Part shown: positions 7,760 through 16,028 of the stretch, piece by piece
How the letters are laid out: each line of letters starts with the position of its first letter
How positions within the stretch are numbered: the stretch's first letter is position 1
From: Tannerellaceae bacterium
GTDB lineage: Bacteria; Bacteroidota; Bacteroidia; Bacteroidales; Tannerellaceae
DNA length: 27,985 bases
Assembly (NCBI GenBank): GCA_031280645.1
Contig: JAITGL010000040.1
Span: forward strand, 1 to 27,985
Direction: 5' to 3'
Translations under genes and position numbers: made by a program
The notes under the pieces: model-generated
What the model saw: the letters and a program-made list of their open reading frames with translations, nothing else
Told to the model about the DNA's origin: nothing
The model's database searches: none

Positions 7760-9940
7760 ATGGCAAAGCGCAAAAAGAAAGCAAGCAGAGACGGCGAGGA
7801 GTCTTCCAAATCAAAGAAGACCCGGAGGATGAAGAAGCGCCAAATAGCTGCAGCCATCCTCGAAGTATTCAAGAGCGAACCCAAGGAGGCGCTTAACTAC
7901 AAACAAATAAGCCGCCGGATCGGCATAGAAGCCCAGGTGCAAAAGATGATAGTGGCCGATATCCTTGGCGACATGGCCGACGACGGCGTTATCGGCGAGG
8001 TCGACCGGGGCCGGTATCGCTTCAACAGCCTCGGCACAATGGCCGAAGGACTATTCCAGCGGCGAAGCAACGGCAAGAACATGTTCCTGCCCGACAACGG
8101 CGGCATTGCCGTATTCGTTGCCGAGCGCAACTCGCTTAGGGCAATGGACGGCGACAGGGTTCGCGTACAGCTCTTGGCCAAACGCCGCGGCGCTGAGCCG
8201 GAAGCCGAAGTAACCGACATTATCGAACGGGTTGAACGCTCCTTTGTAGGCAAGCTTGAAGTAGCCAAAGGATACGCCTTCCTTGTAACCGAAGACAAAA
8301 CGCTGGCCAACGATATCTTTATCCCCAAGGATAAGCTGCGGGGCGGAAAGAATGGAGATAAAGCCATCGTCAAGATAACAGGCTGGCCCGCCAATGCCAA
8401 GAATCCGCTTGGAGAAGTGGTCGACGTGCTGGGAAAAGCCGGCAGCAACAACGCCGAGATGCACTCCATCCTGGCTGAATACGGCTTGCCCTACAAATAT
8501 CCTACGGCAGTAGAAAAAGCCGCCTCCAAGATATCCGACATCATAACCGAGCGCGACCTTACCGGCCGCGAAGACTTCCGGAACGTTTTAACCTTCACCA
8601 TCGACCCCGCCGACGCCAAAGACTTTGACGACGCCATCTCCGCCCGCCCCCTGCCCAACGGCCTCTGGGAAGTTGGCGTTCATATTGCCGACGTTACCCA
8701 CTACGTAAAGCCCGACACGGCGCTCGACCGGGAAGCGCAGGAAAGAGCCACATCCGTTTACCTCGTTGATCGAACCATCCCGATGCTGCCCGAACGGCTT
8801 AGCAACGAGATTTGCTCGCTGCGCCCCAACGAGGATAAACTCTGCTTCGCCGTGATCTTCAACCTCGACGCTAACGCCGAGATCGCCTCCTCCCGCATTG
8901 TCCGCACCGTAATCCGTAGCGACCGGCGGTTTACTTACGAGGAAGCCCAGAAGGTAATAGAAACAGGAGAGGGCGACTGCCATGAGGCCATCCTCGCCCT
9001 CAACCTCCTCGCCGGGAAGCTGCGCGACCGGCGCTTCCGCAACGGCGCCATTAACTTCGACCGCTACGAGGTGAAGTTCAACCTCGATCCGGCCGGACGG
9101 CCGATCGGCGTGTACTTTAAGGAATCGCAAGACGCCAACAAGCTTATCGAAGAGTTCATGCTGCTTGCCAATAAGACCGTAGCGGAGTTTGCAGGCAAAA
9201 CGCCCGCCAAGCGAACGGCCAAAACCTTTGTGTATCGCATCCACGACCTGCCCGATCCCGAGAAGATGGAACACTTCACCTCCTTTGTTCGCCGCTTCGG
9301 ATACAAGCTGCGCGCCGACGGCTCAAGCTCCGAGGTATCGCGAGGCATTAACAAGCTGCTCGACTCGGTTAAAGGACGCCCGGAGGAAAACCTGATCGAA
9401 ACCTTAGCCGTAAGGGCAATGCAGAAAGCCCGCTACTCAACGGCCAACGCCGGCCACTACGGCCTCGCCTTCGAGCATTATACGCATTTTACCTCCCCCA
9501 TCCGCCGCTATCCCGACATGATGGCGCATCGCCTGCTCGAACGTTATATGGCCGGAGGGCGTAGCGTAACCAAAGACAAGTACGAGGAGATTTGCAAGCA
9601 TTGCTCGGCAATGGAGCAGGTTGCGGCCAACGCCGAGCGGGCTTCGGTTAAGTACAAGCAGGTTGAATTTATGTCTGAACGCCTCGGCATGACTTTTAAC
9701 GGCGTGATATCGGGCGTTACCGAATGGGGCCTGTACGTTGAGCTTAACGAAAACAAATGCGAAGGCCTCGTACCCATCCGCGACCTGCACGACGATTACT
9801 ACGAGTTCGACGAAAAGAACTACTGCCTTACCGGACGCCGCCGGCGCAACTGCTTCCGCCTCGGCGATCCGATAAGGATAAGGGTTGCGCGCGCCAATCT
9901 CGAACGCAAGCAACTCGACTTTGCGCCGGTTGATCTGTAA
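7760..9940 (+). CDS. rnr: Ribonuclease R (RNB-family 3'-5' exoribonuclease)
   Basis: The 726-residue protein degrades structured RNA from the 3' end in the cytoplasm. A lysine-rich N-terminus (about 1-28) leads into a winged-helix domain (to about 85). Two cold-shock OB folds follow (about 85-240), then the RNB catalytic domain (about 275-600) and an S1 domain (about 640-722). The metal-binding aspartates are all present in IDPADAKDFDDAIS at D282, D288, D290 and D291, with the spacing of E. coli RNase II. HYTHFTSPIRRYPDMMAHRL near residues 572-591 is the other conserved block. The long basic C-terminal tail of enterobacterial RNase R is absent, as is usual in this phylum. A clear AAAGGAG ribosome-binding site precedes the ATG by 8 bp, unusual for this window and supporting the start. 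Confidence 0.97.
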   Translation: MAKRKKKASRDGEESSKSKKTRRMKKRQIAAAILEVFKSEPKEALNYKQISRRIGIEAQVQKMIVADILGDMADDGVIGEVDRGRYRFNSLGTMAEGLFQRRSNGKNMFLPDNGGIAVFVAERNSLRAMDGDRVRVQLLAKRRGAEPEAEVTDIIERVERSFVGKLEVAKGYAFLVTEDKTLANDIFIPKDKLRGGKNGDKAIVKITGWPANAKNPLGEVVDVLGKAGSNNAEMHSILAEYGLPYKYPTAVEKAASKISDIITERDLTGREDFRNVLTFTIDPADAKDFDDAISARPLPNGLWEVGVHIADVTHYVKPDTALDREAQERATSVYLVDRTIPMLPERLSNEICSLRPNEDKLCFAVIFNLDANAEIASSRIVRTVIRSDRRFTYEEAQKVIETGEGDCHEAILALNLLAGKLRDRRFRNGAINFDRYEVKFNLDPAGRPIGVYFKESQDANKLIEEFMLLANKTVAEFAGKTPAKRTAKTFVYRIHDLPDPEKMEHFTSFVRRFGYKLRADGSSSEVSRGINKLLDSVKGRPEENLIETLAVRAMQKARYSTANAGHYGLAFEHYTHFTSPIRRYPDMMAHRLLERYMAGGRSVTKDKYEEICKHCSAMEQVAANAERASVKYKQVEFMSERLGMTFNGVISGVTEWGLYVELNENKCEGLVPIRDLHDDYYEFDEKNYCLTGRRRRNCFRLGDPIRIRVARANLERKQLDFAPVDL

Positions 9941-9955
9941 CGATCAACTGCCGGC
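9925..9955. terminator. Hairpin at the convergent rnr / TPR gene ends
   Basis: GTTGATC (9929-9935) pairs with GATCAAC (9942-9948), and flanking GCCGG can extend the stem with a small bulge to GCCGGC at 9950-9955. It spans the rnr stop codon (9938-9940) and most of the 24-bp gap to the convergent gene. It may serve as a two-way terminator, but there is no T-run on either side. Confidence 0.35.
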
Positions 9956-9964
9956 GGGCAATAA

Positions 9965-12160
9965 TCAAAGAGAAAATTTAAGCTGATCGAGCACGAGGGG
10001 AATCTCCTCCCGGCTGATCCCTGCCTTTAATAGCTGAGGAATGTCGTTGTTGAAATTCTCCATGAACCGGCGAAGGCTGTTGGCGTCGTCCTTGTCCTCG
10101 CCGTCGCCCGCGCTTGCGCTTTGCACGGCTTGCCTGTAAAACTCAACGGCATCGGCCAGCTTGCGGATAGCCCAGGAGGCATGCCCGGCGTTGATAAAAT
10201 CGTTTATCGAAGGAGCTTTGGTTCCTTCAAAGAGTATTTTGCGGTAATAGGCCATCGCATCTTCGTACCGGCCGGACAGGAAGAGGCACCAGGCCAAAGG
10301 ACGCCAGGCCCGGCTGCCGTTGCCGTCGGCGTCGAGATAATCTACCTTAAAATAGTATTTCAGAGCTTCGGCATAAGCGCCCTGTTCGAGGAGGCAATGC
10401 CCTATGCTTAGCTGAACCGACAGGTTGTCGGGATTCCAGGCTTCGAGGCGGCGGTAATATCCGACGGCCTTGTCGGGCTTGCCGAGGGCGCGGAAGCAGG
10501 AGGCTATCCGGCGCGTAAGCCATTTGCTTTGCGAGTTGATTATGTCGGCCTTGAGATAGGCTTCGAGGGCCTCGGCAATGTTGCCCATCTGGAGGCAGTA
10601 GCCAATCTTCTGGAGCAGCATGTCGTTGCCCGGATCGGCTTCGCTAAGGCGGCGGAACAGGGCGAGGGCTTCGCCAAAGTGATTCTTCTTGAGATGATAC
10701 TCGGCAAATATCGAGAGGCTCTCGGTATCGCTTAGGCAGTCTTGCAATACGGGGAGGTTATAAAAGTCGAGGCTCAGGTCGAATATATCCGTAAAGTCTT
10801 TATGAAACTGATACAGCTTGAAAAAGCGGTAAAGATCCTGGATATACTGCCCGATGATATGATCGTAACCCTCCTTGTCGGCCGCCATATCGTTGCAATA
10901 CTGCTCCATCATTTGCAGCATATGACCGTGGAACTGCCCAAGGATATGAGCTCGCTCGCCGTGCGACTGCCTCATCACGCTCAAGGCAAACGAATACTTA
11001 TCGGAATTGCACAGGAAAACAAACGATTTGGCAAGACTTATCACAGCCTGCCTGGCCTCAACGTCGGCAAACTCGCCCAGGCGCGAATGGCCGGGCATGA
11101 AAGGCAGGAACCAATTGCTAACCTCGCGGAAAAAGTCGAAGCTCTTAAGGTTGGCAAAGGTCAGGTGCATCACGTCGGCTCCCTCGGCCTGGAGCCTGTT
11201 GTACTCCTCGATGCTCTTGCCCAGCTCGCTGCCGGCGAAAAAGTTTTTCCATTCGGGATTGGTTTCGGCAAGAGTTTCCGGGTCAAATTCGCTAAGGTTA
11301 CCCTTGATGATATCGGGAATCACCTTGGTCATTGCCGGCAGGATTTCGGTTTGCAGCCGCTGGGTAATCTTTTCGGTTTCCTTGGCGAGGATGAAGCGCA
11401 GCGTAACGGTGCGAAGCCTTGCGGTGAACCCGGGCTGCTCGGCAAGGGCGGCCAGGCGATTGGCAATTTGCGGATAAGCGTGCAGCCTGCCCTTATACAT
11501 ATATATTATTACCAGCGCTCCGGTAAGGGCCCTGGCCTTGATTTCGATGTTGGCTCCGCGATCGTAAGCGTCGAGCATTAGCATTAGCTTCCGAACGTCG
11601 AAGTAACTCATCAGGCTTAGCAGAAGGGCCGACACTATCTGGCATCCGGCGGCCGAAGGGAGCGACTCGCTGGCCAGCGTTTCGGCAATCGAGTCGCAAT
11701 CGCCGGGCTCAAAAGGATCGGATAGCCATATCTTGTTGAACAAAACGAATATGGTTTCCTCGATACTGTCCTGCATGGCGTTAGCCCCAACGAGCTGCCG
11801 CATCAACACATTGATCGAAACTCCCGGAATAGCCCTCCACTGGCGGCGGTAGAGGTAATACATAGGCGCGCCGTCGCTGCTTGAGTACATCTTCAGGCGG
11901 AGCCTGTCGGCAAGCTCGTATGTAGAAACGAGCACATCGCGGTAAATCGTGTTTTGCATAGGGTCGCGCACTCCCTCGATATGATACCGCAGCATATTGC
12001 AATAGGTTTCGCGGAGGCTGCCGAGCTTATCCTCGGCCTGCGGATCGCCTGCATGCTTCAGTACGTTTTTCATAACGTCGAAAGCTCCTTTCAGCTCCTT
12101 ACGGTCGAGCGAGCTGATAATCTGTTCAAAAGAATGACGAATATATTGCTGTAAGATCAT
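9965..12160 (-). CDS. Large TPR-repeat protein
   Basis: I place the start at 12160 (MILQQYIRHSFEQ), giving 731 residues; a further in-frame ATG at 12232 would add an implausible 24-residue extension. The N-terminal two thirds is alpha-helical and matches no family I recognise. The last third (about residues 490-690) carries tetratricopeptide repeats, for example LLQKIGYCLQMGNIAEALEA and SIGHCLLEQGAYAEALKYYF. There is no signal peptide or membrane helix. It converges on rnr and starts about 180 bp from the second repeat array. A cytoplasmic scaffolding role is the only fair inference. A long open frame on the opposite strand (10742-11581) is a shadow of this gene. Confidence 0.88.
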   Translation of the reverse strand: MILQQYIRHSFEQIISSLDRKELKGAFDVMKNVLKHAGDPQAEDKLGSLRETYCNMLRYHIEGVRDPMQNTIYRDVLVSTYELADRLRLKMYSSSDGAPMYYLYRRQWRAIPGVSINVLMRQLVGANAMQDSIEETIFVLFNKIWLSDPFEPGDCDSIAETLASESLPSAAGCQIVSALLLSLMSYFDVRKLMLMLDAYDRGANIEIKARALTGALVIIYMYKGRLHAYPQIANRLAALAEQPGFTARLRTVTLRFILAKETEKITQRLQTEILPAMTKVIPDIIKGNLSEFDPETLAETNPEWKNFFAGSELGKSIEEYNRLQAEGADVMHLTFANLKSFDFFREVSNWFLPFMPGHSRLGEFADVEARQAVISLAKSFVFLCNSDKYSFALSVMRQSHGERAHILGQFHGHMLQMMEQYCNDMAADKEGYDHIIGQYIQDLYRFFKLYQFHKDFTDIFDLSLDFYNLPVLQDCLSDTESLSIFAEYHLKKNHFGEALALFRRLSEADPGNDMLLQKIGYCLQMGNIAEALEAYLKADIINSQSKWLTRRIASCFRALGKPDKAVGYYRRLEAWNPDNLSVQLSIGHCLLEQGAYAEALKYYFKVDYLDADGNGSRAWRPLAWCLFLSGRYEDAMAYYRKILFEGTKAPSINDFINAGHASWAIRKLADAVEFYRQAVQSASAGDGEDKDDANSLRRFMENFNNDIPQLLKAGISREEIPLVLDQLKFSL

Positions 12161-12181
12161 TTTGTATGTATATATGAATGC

Positions 12182-12189
12182 CAAAAGTA
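12182..12189 (-). promoter_or_regulatory. Candidate -7 box for the large TPR gene
   Basis: Read on the minus strand, TACTTTTG matches TAnnTTTG and ends 21 bp before the chosen ATG at 12160. An identical TACTTTTG occurs further upstream at 12247-12254. No clear -33 TTTG partner is seen for either. Confidence 0.35.
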
Positions 12190-12343
12190 AGAGTTTCCGC
12201 CGGTTATTGAAAATTCCGGCCGGGAGTATCAATACTCCGGCGGCATCAAAAGTAAAACGGAATGTAGAGAGCTATCCTGTCGAGAATAAAAAATCCGGAA
12301 AGTCCTAAAAAGGGCCGTCAAAAGCGGTGCGCCGGCCTCCGCA

Positions 12344-13035
12344 GCAATATCAATCCCTTAAACGGGATGAATAAATTTCCGCAAGGCCGTTTAAGGACTT
12401 AAATGGGGCGAATGAATTTCCGCAAGGCCGTTTAAGGACTTAAATGGGGTAAATGAATTTCCGCAAGGCCGTTTAAGGACTTAAACGGGATGAATGAATT
12501 TCCGTAAGGCCGTTTAAGGACTTAAATGGGGTAAATGAATTTCCGTAAGGCCGTTTAAGGACTTAAATGGGGTAAATAAATTTCCGTAAGGCCGTTTAAG
12601 GACTTAAATGGGGTAAATGAATTTCGGCAAGGCCGTTTAAGGACTTAAATGGGATGAATGAATTTCCGTAAGGCCGTTTAAGGACTTAAACGGGATGAAT
12701 GAATTTCCGTAAGGCCGTTTAAGGACTTAAATGGGATGATTTTTTTTCCGGACAAGGAATTTAAGTCCTCAAATTATACCGATCCGTTTCCGTTTATACA
12801 ATTTAAGTCCTTAGATGGGCTGATTTTTTTCCGGACAAGGAATTTAAGTCCTCAAATTATACCAATCCATTTCCGTTTATACAATTTAAGTCCTTAAATG
12901 GGATGATTTTTTTTTCGGACAAGGGATTTAAGTCCTCAAATTATACCGATCCGTTTCCGTTTATACAATTTAAGTCCGTGAACGGGCTGATTTTTTTTCC
13001 GCAAGGCCGTTTAAGTACTTAAACGAGGTAAATCC
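12344..13035. repeat. 41/42-bp tandem array with a dyad in every unit
   Basis: A TTTAAG half-site starts at 12390, 12431, 12472, 12513, 12554, 12595, 12636, 12677, 12718, 12760, 12802, 12843, 12885, 12927, 12969 and 13010. That is sixteen dyads at 41- or 42-bp spacing. The first nine units carry TTTAAGGACTTAAA, two perfect 6-bp arms around GA, within GGCC..TGGG flanks. From 12760 the centre becomes TC and two flank types alternate, giving a higher-order unit of about 83-84 bp. The last unit, TTTAAGTACTTAAA, is a perfect 14-bp palindrome. No spacers vary between units, so it is not a CRISPR. The array fills most of the space between the divergent TPR and export genes. Confidence 0.95.
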
Positions 13036-13142
13036 GATTCTGCCATCTCTCCGGAATAAAATCCCAATCGTTTTAGCCTTGGCTTAAGGCTTCCTTATCG
13101 CTTATAGGGAGTATTCGGCATCCGGCTACGGCCCCGTTCGGC

Positions 13143-13168
13143 AATAACTTGCGCTTGGCGCCGTTATT
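13143..13168 (+). promoter_or_regulatory. Nested hairpin just before the export operon
   Basis: AATAAC (13143-13148) pairs with GTTATT (13163-13168), and inside them GCGC (13151-13154) can pair with GCGC (13158-13161). It ends 12 bp before the first ATG at 13181 and 39 bp before the start I prefer. It could affect translation or transcription of the export genes; this is inference from position. Confidence 0.3.
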
Positions 13169-13207
13169 AAGCGTACAACAATGATAGTAACCGTAATGCG
13201 ACATTCA

Positions 13208-14071
13208 ATGAAGATGTATTTTAAATTTTTGCCCGTGTACTGCGGGCTGTTTGTTATTGCAGCGTCGTGCGCTACGCCGAAAGACGTTGTGTATTTCCAG
13301 GATATAGACGCGCTGGCCGACGAGCAAAGGGCTTTGATGAACGGTAATTATTCGTCGCTTATCGCGCCGAGCGATATTCTTTCGATAACCGTTACGTCGT
13401 GGTCGCCCGATGTGGTAACGCCTTTTAATCCGCCATTGTACTCGTATTCCATGGGTCAGAGCGAGAAGGTGGTGAGCAACTCGTCGGGGGCGCAGCTTCC
13501 GGCTCCAACGCTTAGCAACTCAACCGAGCTTACTACGTACCAGGTTAACAGCGACGGCGATATAAAGTTCCCGGTGCTCGGCAAGGTGCATGTATCGGGC
13601 CTCTCGAAGCAGGAGGTAGAAGAGAAGCTGCAAGCCGAGGTGCGGCAGTATGCTCCCGACGCTATTGTTCATGTAAGGATCGAGAATTTTAAGGTATCGG
13701 TGATGGGCGATGTGCTCATGCCGGGGCTCGTGCCCGTTCCCAACGAGCGTATCACGATACTTGAGGCCCTGGCCAGGGCGGGCGACCTTACGATTAACGG
13801 CAACCGTACCAACGTGCTTGTTATCCGCGACCATAACGGTAAAAAGGAATACGGGCGGATTGACCTCACCAGGGCCGACGTGTTTACGTCGCCTTATTAT
13901 TACCTGCGCCAAAATGATATTGTATATGTCCAGCCCAACCGCGCCCGGCAGAAGAGCGCTCGCTCAAGCGCCGGCGAAAGCTTGACGATTATGACATTCT
14001 CGGCCGTTGTGTCGGCCTTGTCGGCGGCGTCGACTATTGTTCTCACCATATCTAATCTTACAAGGAAATAA
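13208..14071 (+). CDS. Polysaccharide export lipoprotein (Wza-like)
   Basis: I choose the ATG at 13208 because MKMYFKFLPVYCGLFVIAASC is a good lipoprotein signal with the lipid-bearing Cys at residue 21. The in-frame ATG at 13181 would add nine residues. A polysaccharide-export domain follows (about residues 45-145, including SDILSITVTSWSPDVV and YQVNSDGDIKFPVLGKVHVSG). An SLBB-type region is next (about 155-225, with VMGDVLMPGLVPVPNERITI). The protein ends in a hydrophobic segment (MTFSAVVSALSAASTIVLTI), the usual form in Bacteroidota. It should form or support the outer-membrane channel for surface polysaccharide. The Wzz-type gene starts two bases after its stop, so the two are translated together. 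Confidence 0.9.
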   Translation: MKMYFKFLPVYCGLFVIAASCATPKDVVYFQDIDALADEQRALMNGNYSSLIAPSDILSITVTSWSPDVVTPFNPPLYSYSMGQSEKVVSNSSGAQLPAPTLSNSTELTTYQVNSDGDIKFPVLGKVHVSGLSKQEVEEKLQAEVRQYAPDAIVHVRIENFKVSVMGDVLMPGLVPVPNERITILEALARAGDLTINGNRTNVLVIRDHNGKKEYGRIDLTRADVFTSPYYYLRQNDIVYVQPNRARQKSARSSAGESLTIMTFSAVVSALSAASTIVLTISNLTRK

Positions 14072-14073
14072 TT

Positions 14074-15672
14074 ATGATAGCGAAAGATGATAAAGAGGTA
14101 GTAGGGCTGAAAACGATTATTGTGGGATATATCGGCCATTGGCGTCTTTTTCTCGGCGCCTTTATCCTGGCCTGTATCCTGGGCGTTCTTTACATTTGCC
14201 TTTACCCCCGCACATATTCGATCATGGCAAGGATCCAGCTCCAGGAGGAGGAGAATATTTCGGGGAGCTTTCCCGGCCTCGGCGGAGATGCGGCGGGGCT
14301 AATGAAATCGTTCGGGCTCGGAGCGGTAGGCGGCGGAACGCTCATTATTGAAGACGAGCTGAACATATTGAAGTCGAACACCCTCATGCGCCGCGTGGCC
14401 TTCGACCTCGGAACCAATGTTGACTACACCCGTCCCCGTTCCTTTTACCGGATGTACTCCACCGCTCCCTACCGGCTCTCAACCGACTCGGCCACCGACC
14501 GCGGTCTTTTAGGCGACATACGTTTTAAGATTCGCGTAAGGGATGGGAAGCTCGAGGTGTCAACCCGGTCTGACCGCGTGGGCAAGCGCTCGTTTACGTT
14601 TGCCTCGCTGCCGGCGGTAATCAATCATCCCGAAGGAGATTTCAAGCTGGAGTTTAATAACGGCAACGCCGCGCTCCTCGATCTTGACATACGCTACAAG
14701 CCATCGGGATGGGCGGCCGAGGAGATGAACAAAAAGTTCCTCATCGAAGAATACTCGAAGAACTCTAACTTTATCGAGCTTAGCTGCTCCGACTACGAGC
14801 GAAGCCGCGCCATCGGCATAATCAACCTGCTTGTTGACCGCTACAATAACGAGGCGGCCTCCTTCAAGCAAAAGCTCCACGCCCGCGCCCTCTCCTACCT
14901 CGACGCCAGGATCGACTCGGTAACCGTAGCCCTCCGCAACGCCGAAATTCTGATCGCCCGGTACAAGCGCGAAAACGCGATGACCGACGTTGAGTACGAC
15001 GTTCAGTTTTATGTGAACCAGATGCGCGACATCCAAACAAAGATCATAGAGCTCGAAACCCAAATCCACCTCGTAATGCTGATGGACGAGTTTGTCAAGA
15101 ATCCGGCAAACAAGTACAGCCCCATGCCCGGACTGATGAGCCCCGAAGGCGACAAATCAACCTCGATAAGCCTCTACAATCAAGCCCTTATCGAACGCGC
15201 CCGCGTGATCCAAAGCTCAAGCGAGAACAATCCCCTGGTAGGAAGCCTCACCATCCAGGCCGACAAGCTACGCGAAAGCGTGTTCCTCTCGATCGAGAAC
15301 ATGCAAATCGCAACAAGGCACGCTCTTGCCGACATCAAGGAGAAAGAGGCGCAAATATTCAGCCTCATGCGCCGCATCCCCGACCAGGAGCGCGACTACA
15401 TTGACCTCAAGCGCGAGCAGGAAATAATCCAGGGCATCTACCTGATCCTGCTCCAAAAGAAAGAAGAAACTGCGCTGGAGGAAGGTCTCAACCAAGACAG
15501 GATAAAGATCGTAGACTCGGCTTTCGTGAAGAAAAAAGCCGTTGCGCCGCGCAAGCTTTTCGCAGCCATAGGTATAATTATATTTACGATGGTTGTGCCT
15601 GTTGTATGGCTGTTTGTTAGAGAGCAAACCGCCGAGGTTGCGGCTGAATACAGAAGGAGAAGGCGGAAATGA
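14074..15672 (+). CDS. Wzz/GumC-type polysaccharide co-polymerase without kinase domain
   Basis: The protein has 532 residues. An N-terminal Wzz domain has a helix at about residues 21-43 (LFLGAFILACILGVLYICLY). A long periplasmic region, rich in coiled coil (about 225-470), leads to a GNVR-like segment (EIIQGIYLILLQKKEET) and a second helix near 497-518. It stops at RRRRRK soon after that helix, so there is no BY-kinase domain as in Wzc. In the family this protein sets chain length and couples synthesis to the Wza channel. The initiator is two bases behind the wza-like stop. No glycosyltransferase, flippase or polymerase gene is in the window, so this export pair is separated from any synthesis locus. 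Confidence 0.9.
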   Translation: MIAKDDKEVVGLKTIIVGYIGHWRLFLGAFILACILGVLYICLYPRTYSIMARIQLQEEENISGSFPGLGGDAAGLMKSFGLGAVGGGTLIIEDELNILKSNTLMRRVAFDLGTNVDYTRPRSFYRMYSTAPYRLSTDSATDRGLLGDIRFKIRVRDGKLEVSTRSDRVGKRSFTFASLPAVINHPEGDFKLEFNNGNAALLDLDIRYKPSGWAAEEMNKKFLIEEYSKNSNFIELSCSDYERSRAIGIINLLVDRYNNEAASFKQKLHARALSYLDARIDSVTVALRNAEILIARYKRENAMTDVEYDVQFYVNQMRDIQTKIIELETQIHLVMLMDEFVKNPANKYSPMPGLMSPEGDKSTSISLYNQALIERARVIQSSSENNPLVGSLTIQADKLRESVFLSIENMQIATRHALADIKEKEAQIFSLMRRIPDQERDYIDLKREQEIIQGIYLILLQKKEETALEEGLNQDRIKIVDSAFVKKKAVAPRKLFAAIGIIIFTMVVPVVWLFVREQTAEVAAEYRRRRRK

Positions 15673-16016
15673 CGCTTGGCGGATGCTATAAGCTACAAAC
15701 AATACGGCAAAGAACCTCGGCTCCTCTCGTATTTTACATAGTCTTTATTGCAGGAATAGAAAATCTTATCGCACAAAATACCGCCGCCCCAAATGAAACT
15801 GTTTTTATTTGGGGCGGCGGTAATGCTCCGGATATGCCCGGCATCCGGACGGCGCCGTATCATCAATTGGTTAGCGTTAAAGAAGGAAAAGTGGAATCGC
15901 AAAACATGGAATCCAAAATCCTGTCGAGCAAAAATGCGCCTCCTGAAGGCAGTTACGCCTCCAAAAACAATATATTTGCAAAAAATACAATTTACAGACT
16001 TATAAACGAATTATAA
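15669..16016 (+). CDS. Possible small secreted protein, unrecognised
   Basis: The 115-codon frame starts on ATGA overlapping the stop of the Wzz-type gene. The first 36 residues look like a signal peptide: several K/R, a hydrophobic PLVFYIVFIAGI core, and a possible cut after LIAQ. The rest, for example ETVFIWGGGNAPDMPG and VSVKEGKVESQNMESK, matches no family I know. A 16-bp perfect inverted repeat lies inside the frame (15779-15822), which argues either for a structured mRNA or against coding. It may be a real small periplasmic partner of the export pair or a chance frame. Confidence 0.4.
   Translation: MTLGGCYKLQTIRQRTSAPLVFYIVFIAGIENLIAQNTAAPNETVFIWGGGNAPDMPGIRTAPYHQLVSVKEGKVESQNMESKILSSKNAPPEGSYASKNNIFAKNTIYRLINEL
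15779..15822 (+). terminator. Strong 16-bp perfect hairpin behind the export genes
   Basis: TACCGCCGCCCCAAAT (15779-15794) pairs perfectly with ATTTGGGGCGGCGGTA (15807-15822) around a 12-base loop. It sits 107 bp after the Wzz-type stop and 207 bp before the GH92 start. There is no trailing T-run. It may end or attenuate the export transcript, or protect its 3' end. Confidence 0.5.
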
Positions 16017-16028
16017 TCTTACAAACCA

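Noticed and set aside
10742..11581. 279-codon open frame on the + strand
   Set aside because: It lies wholly inside the well-supported TPR gene on the minus strand and resembles no protein.
12344..13035. CRISPR array
   Set aside because: Units are contiguous and near-identical over the full 41-42 bp; there are no unique spacers, and no cas genes are nearby.
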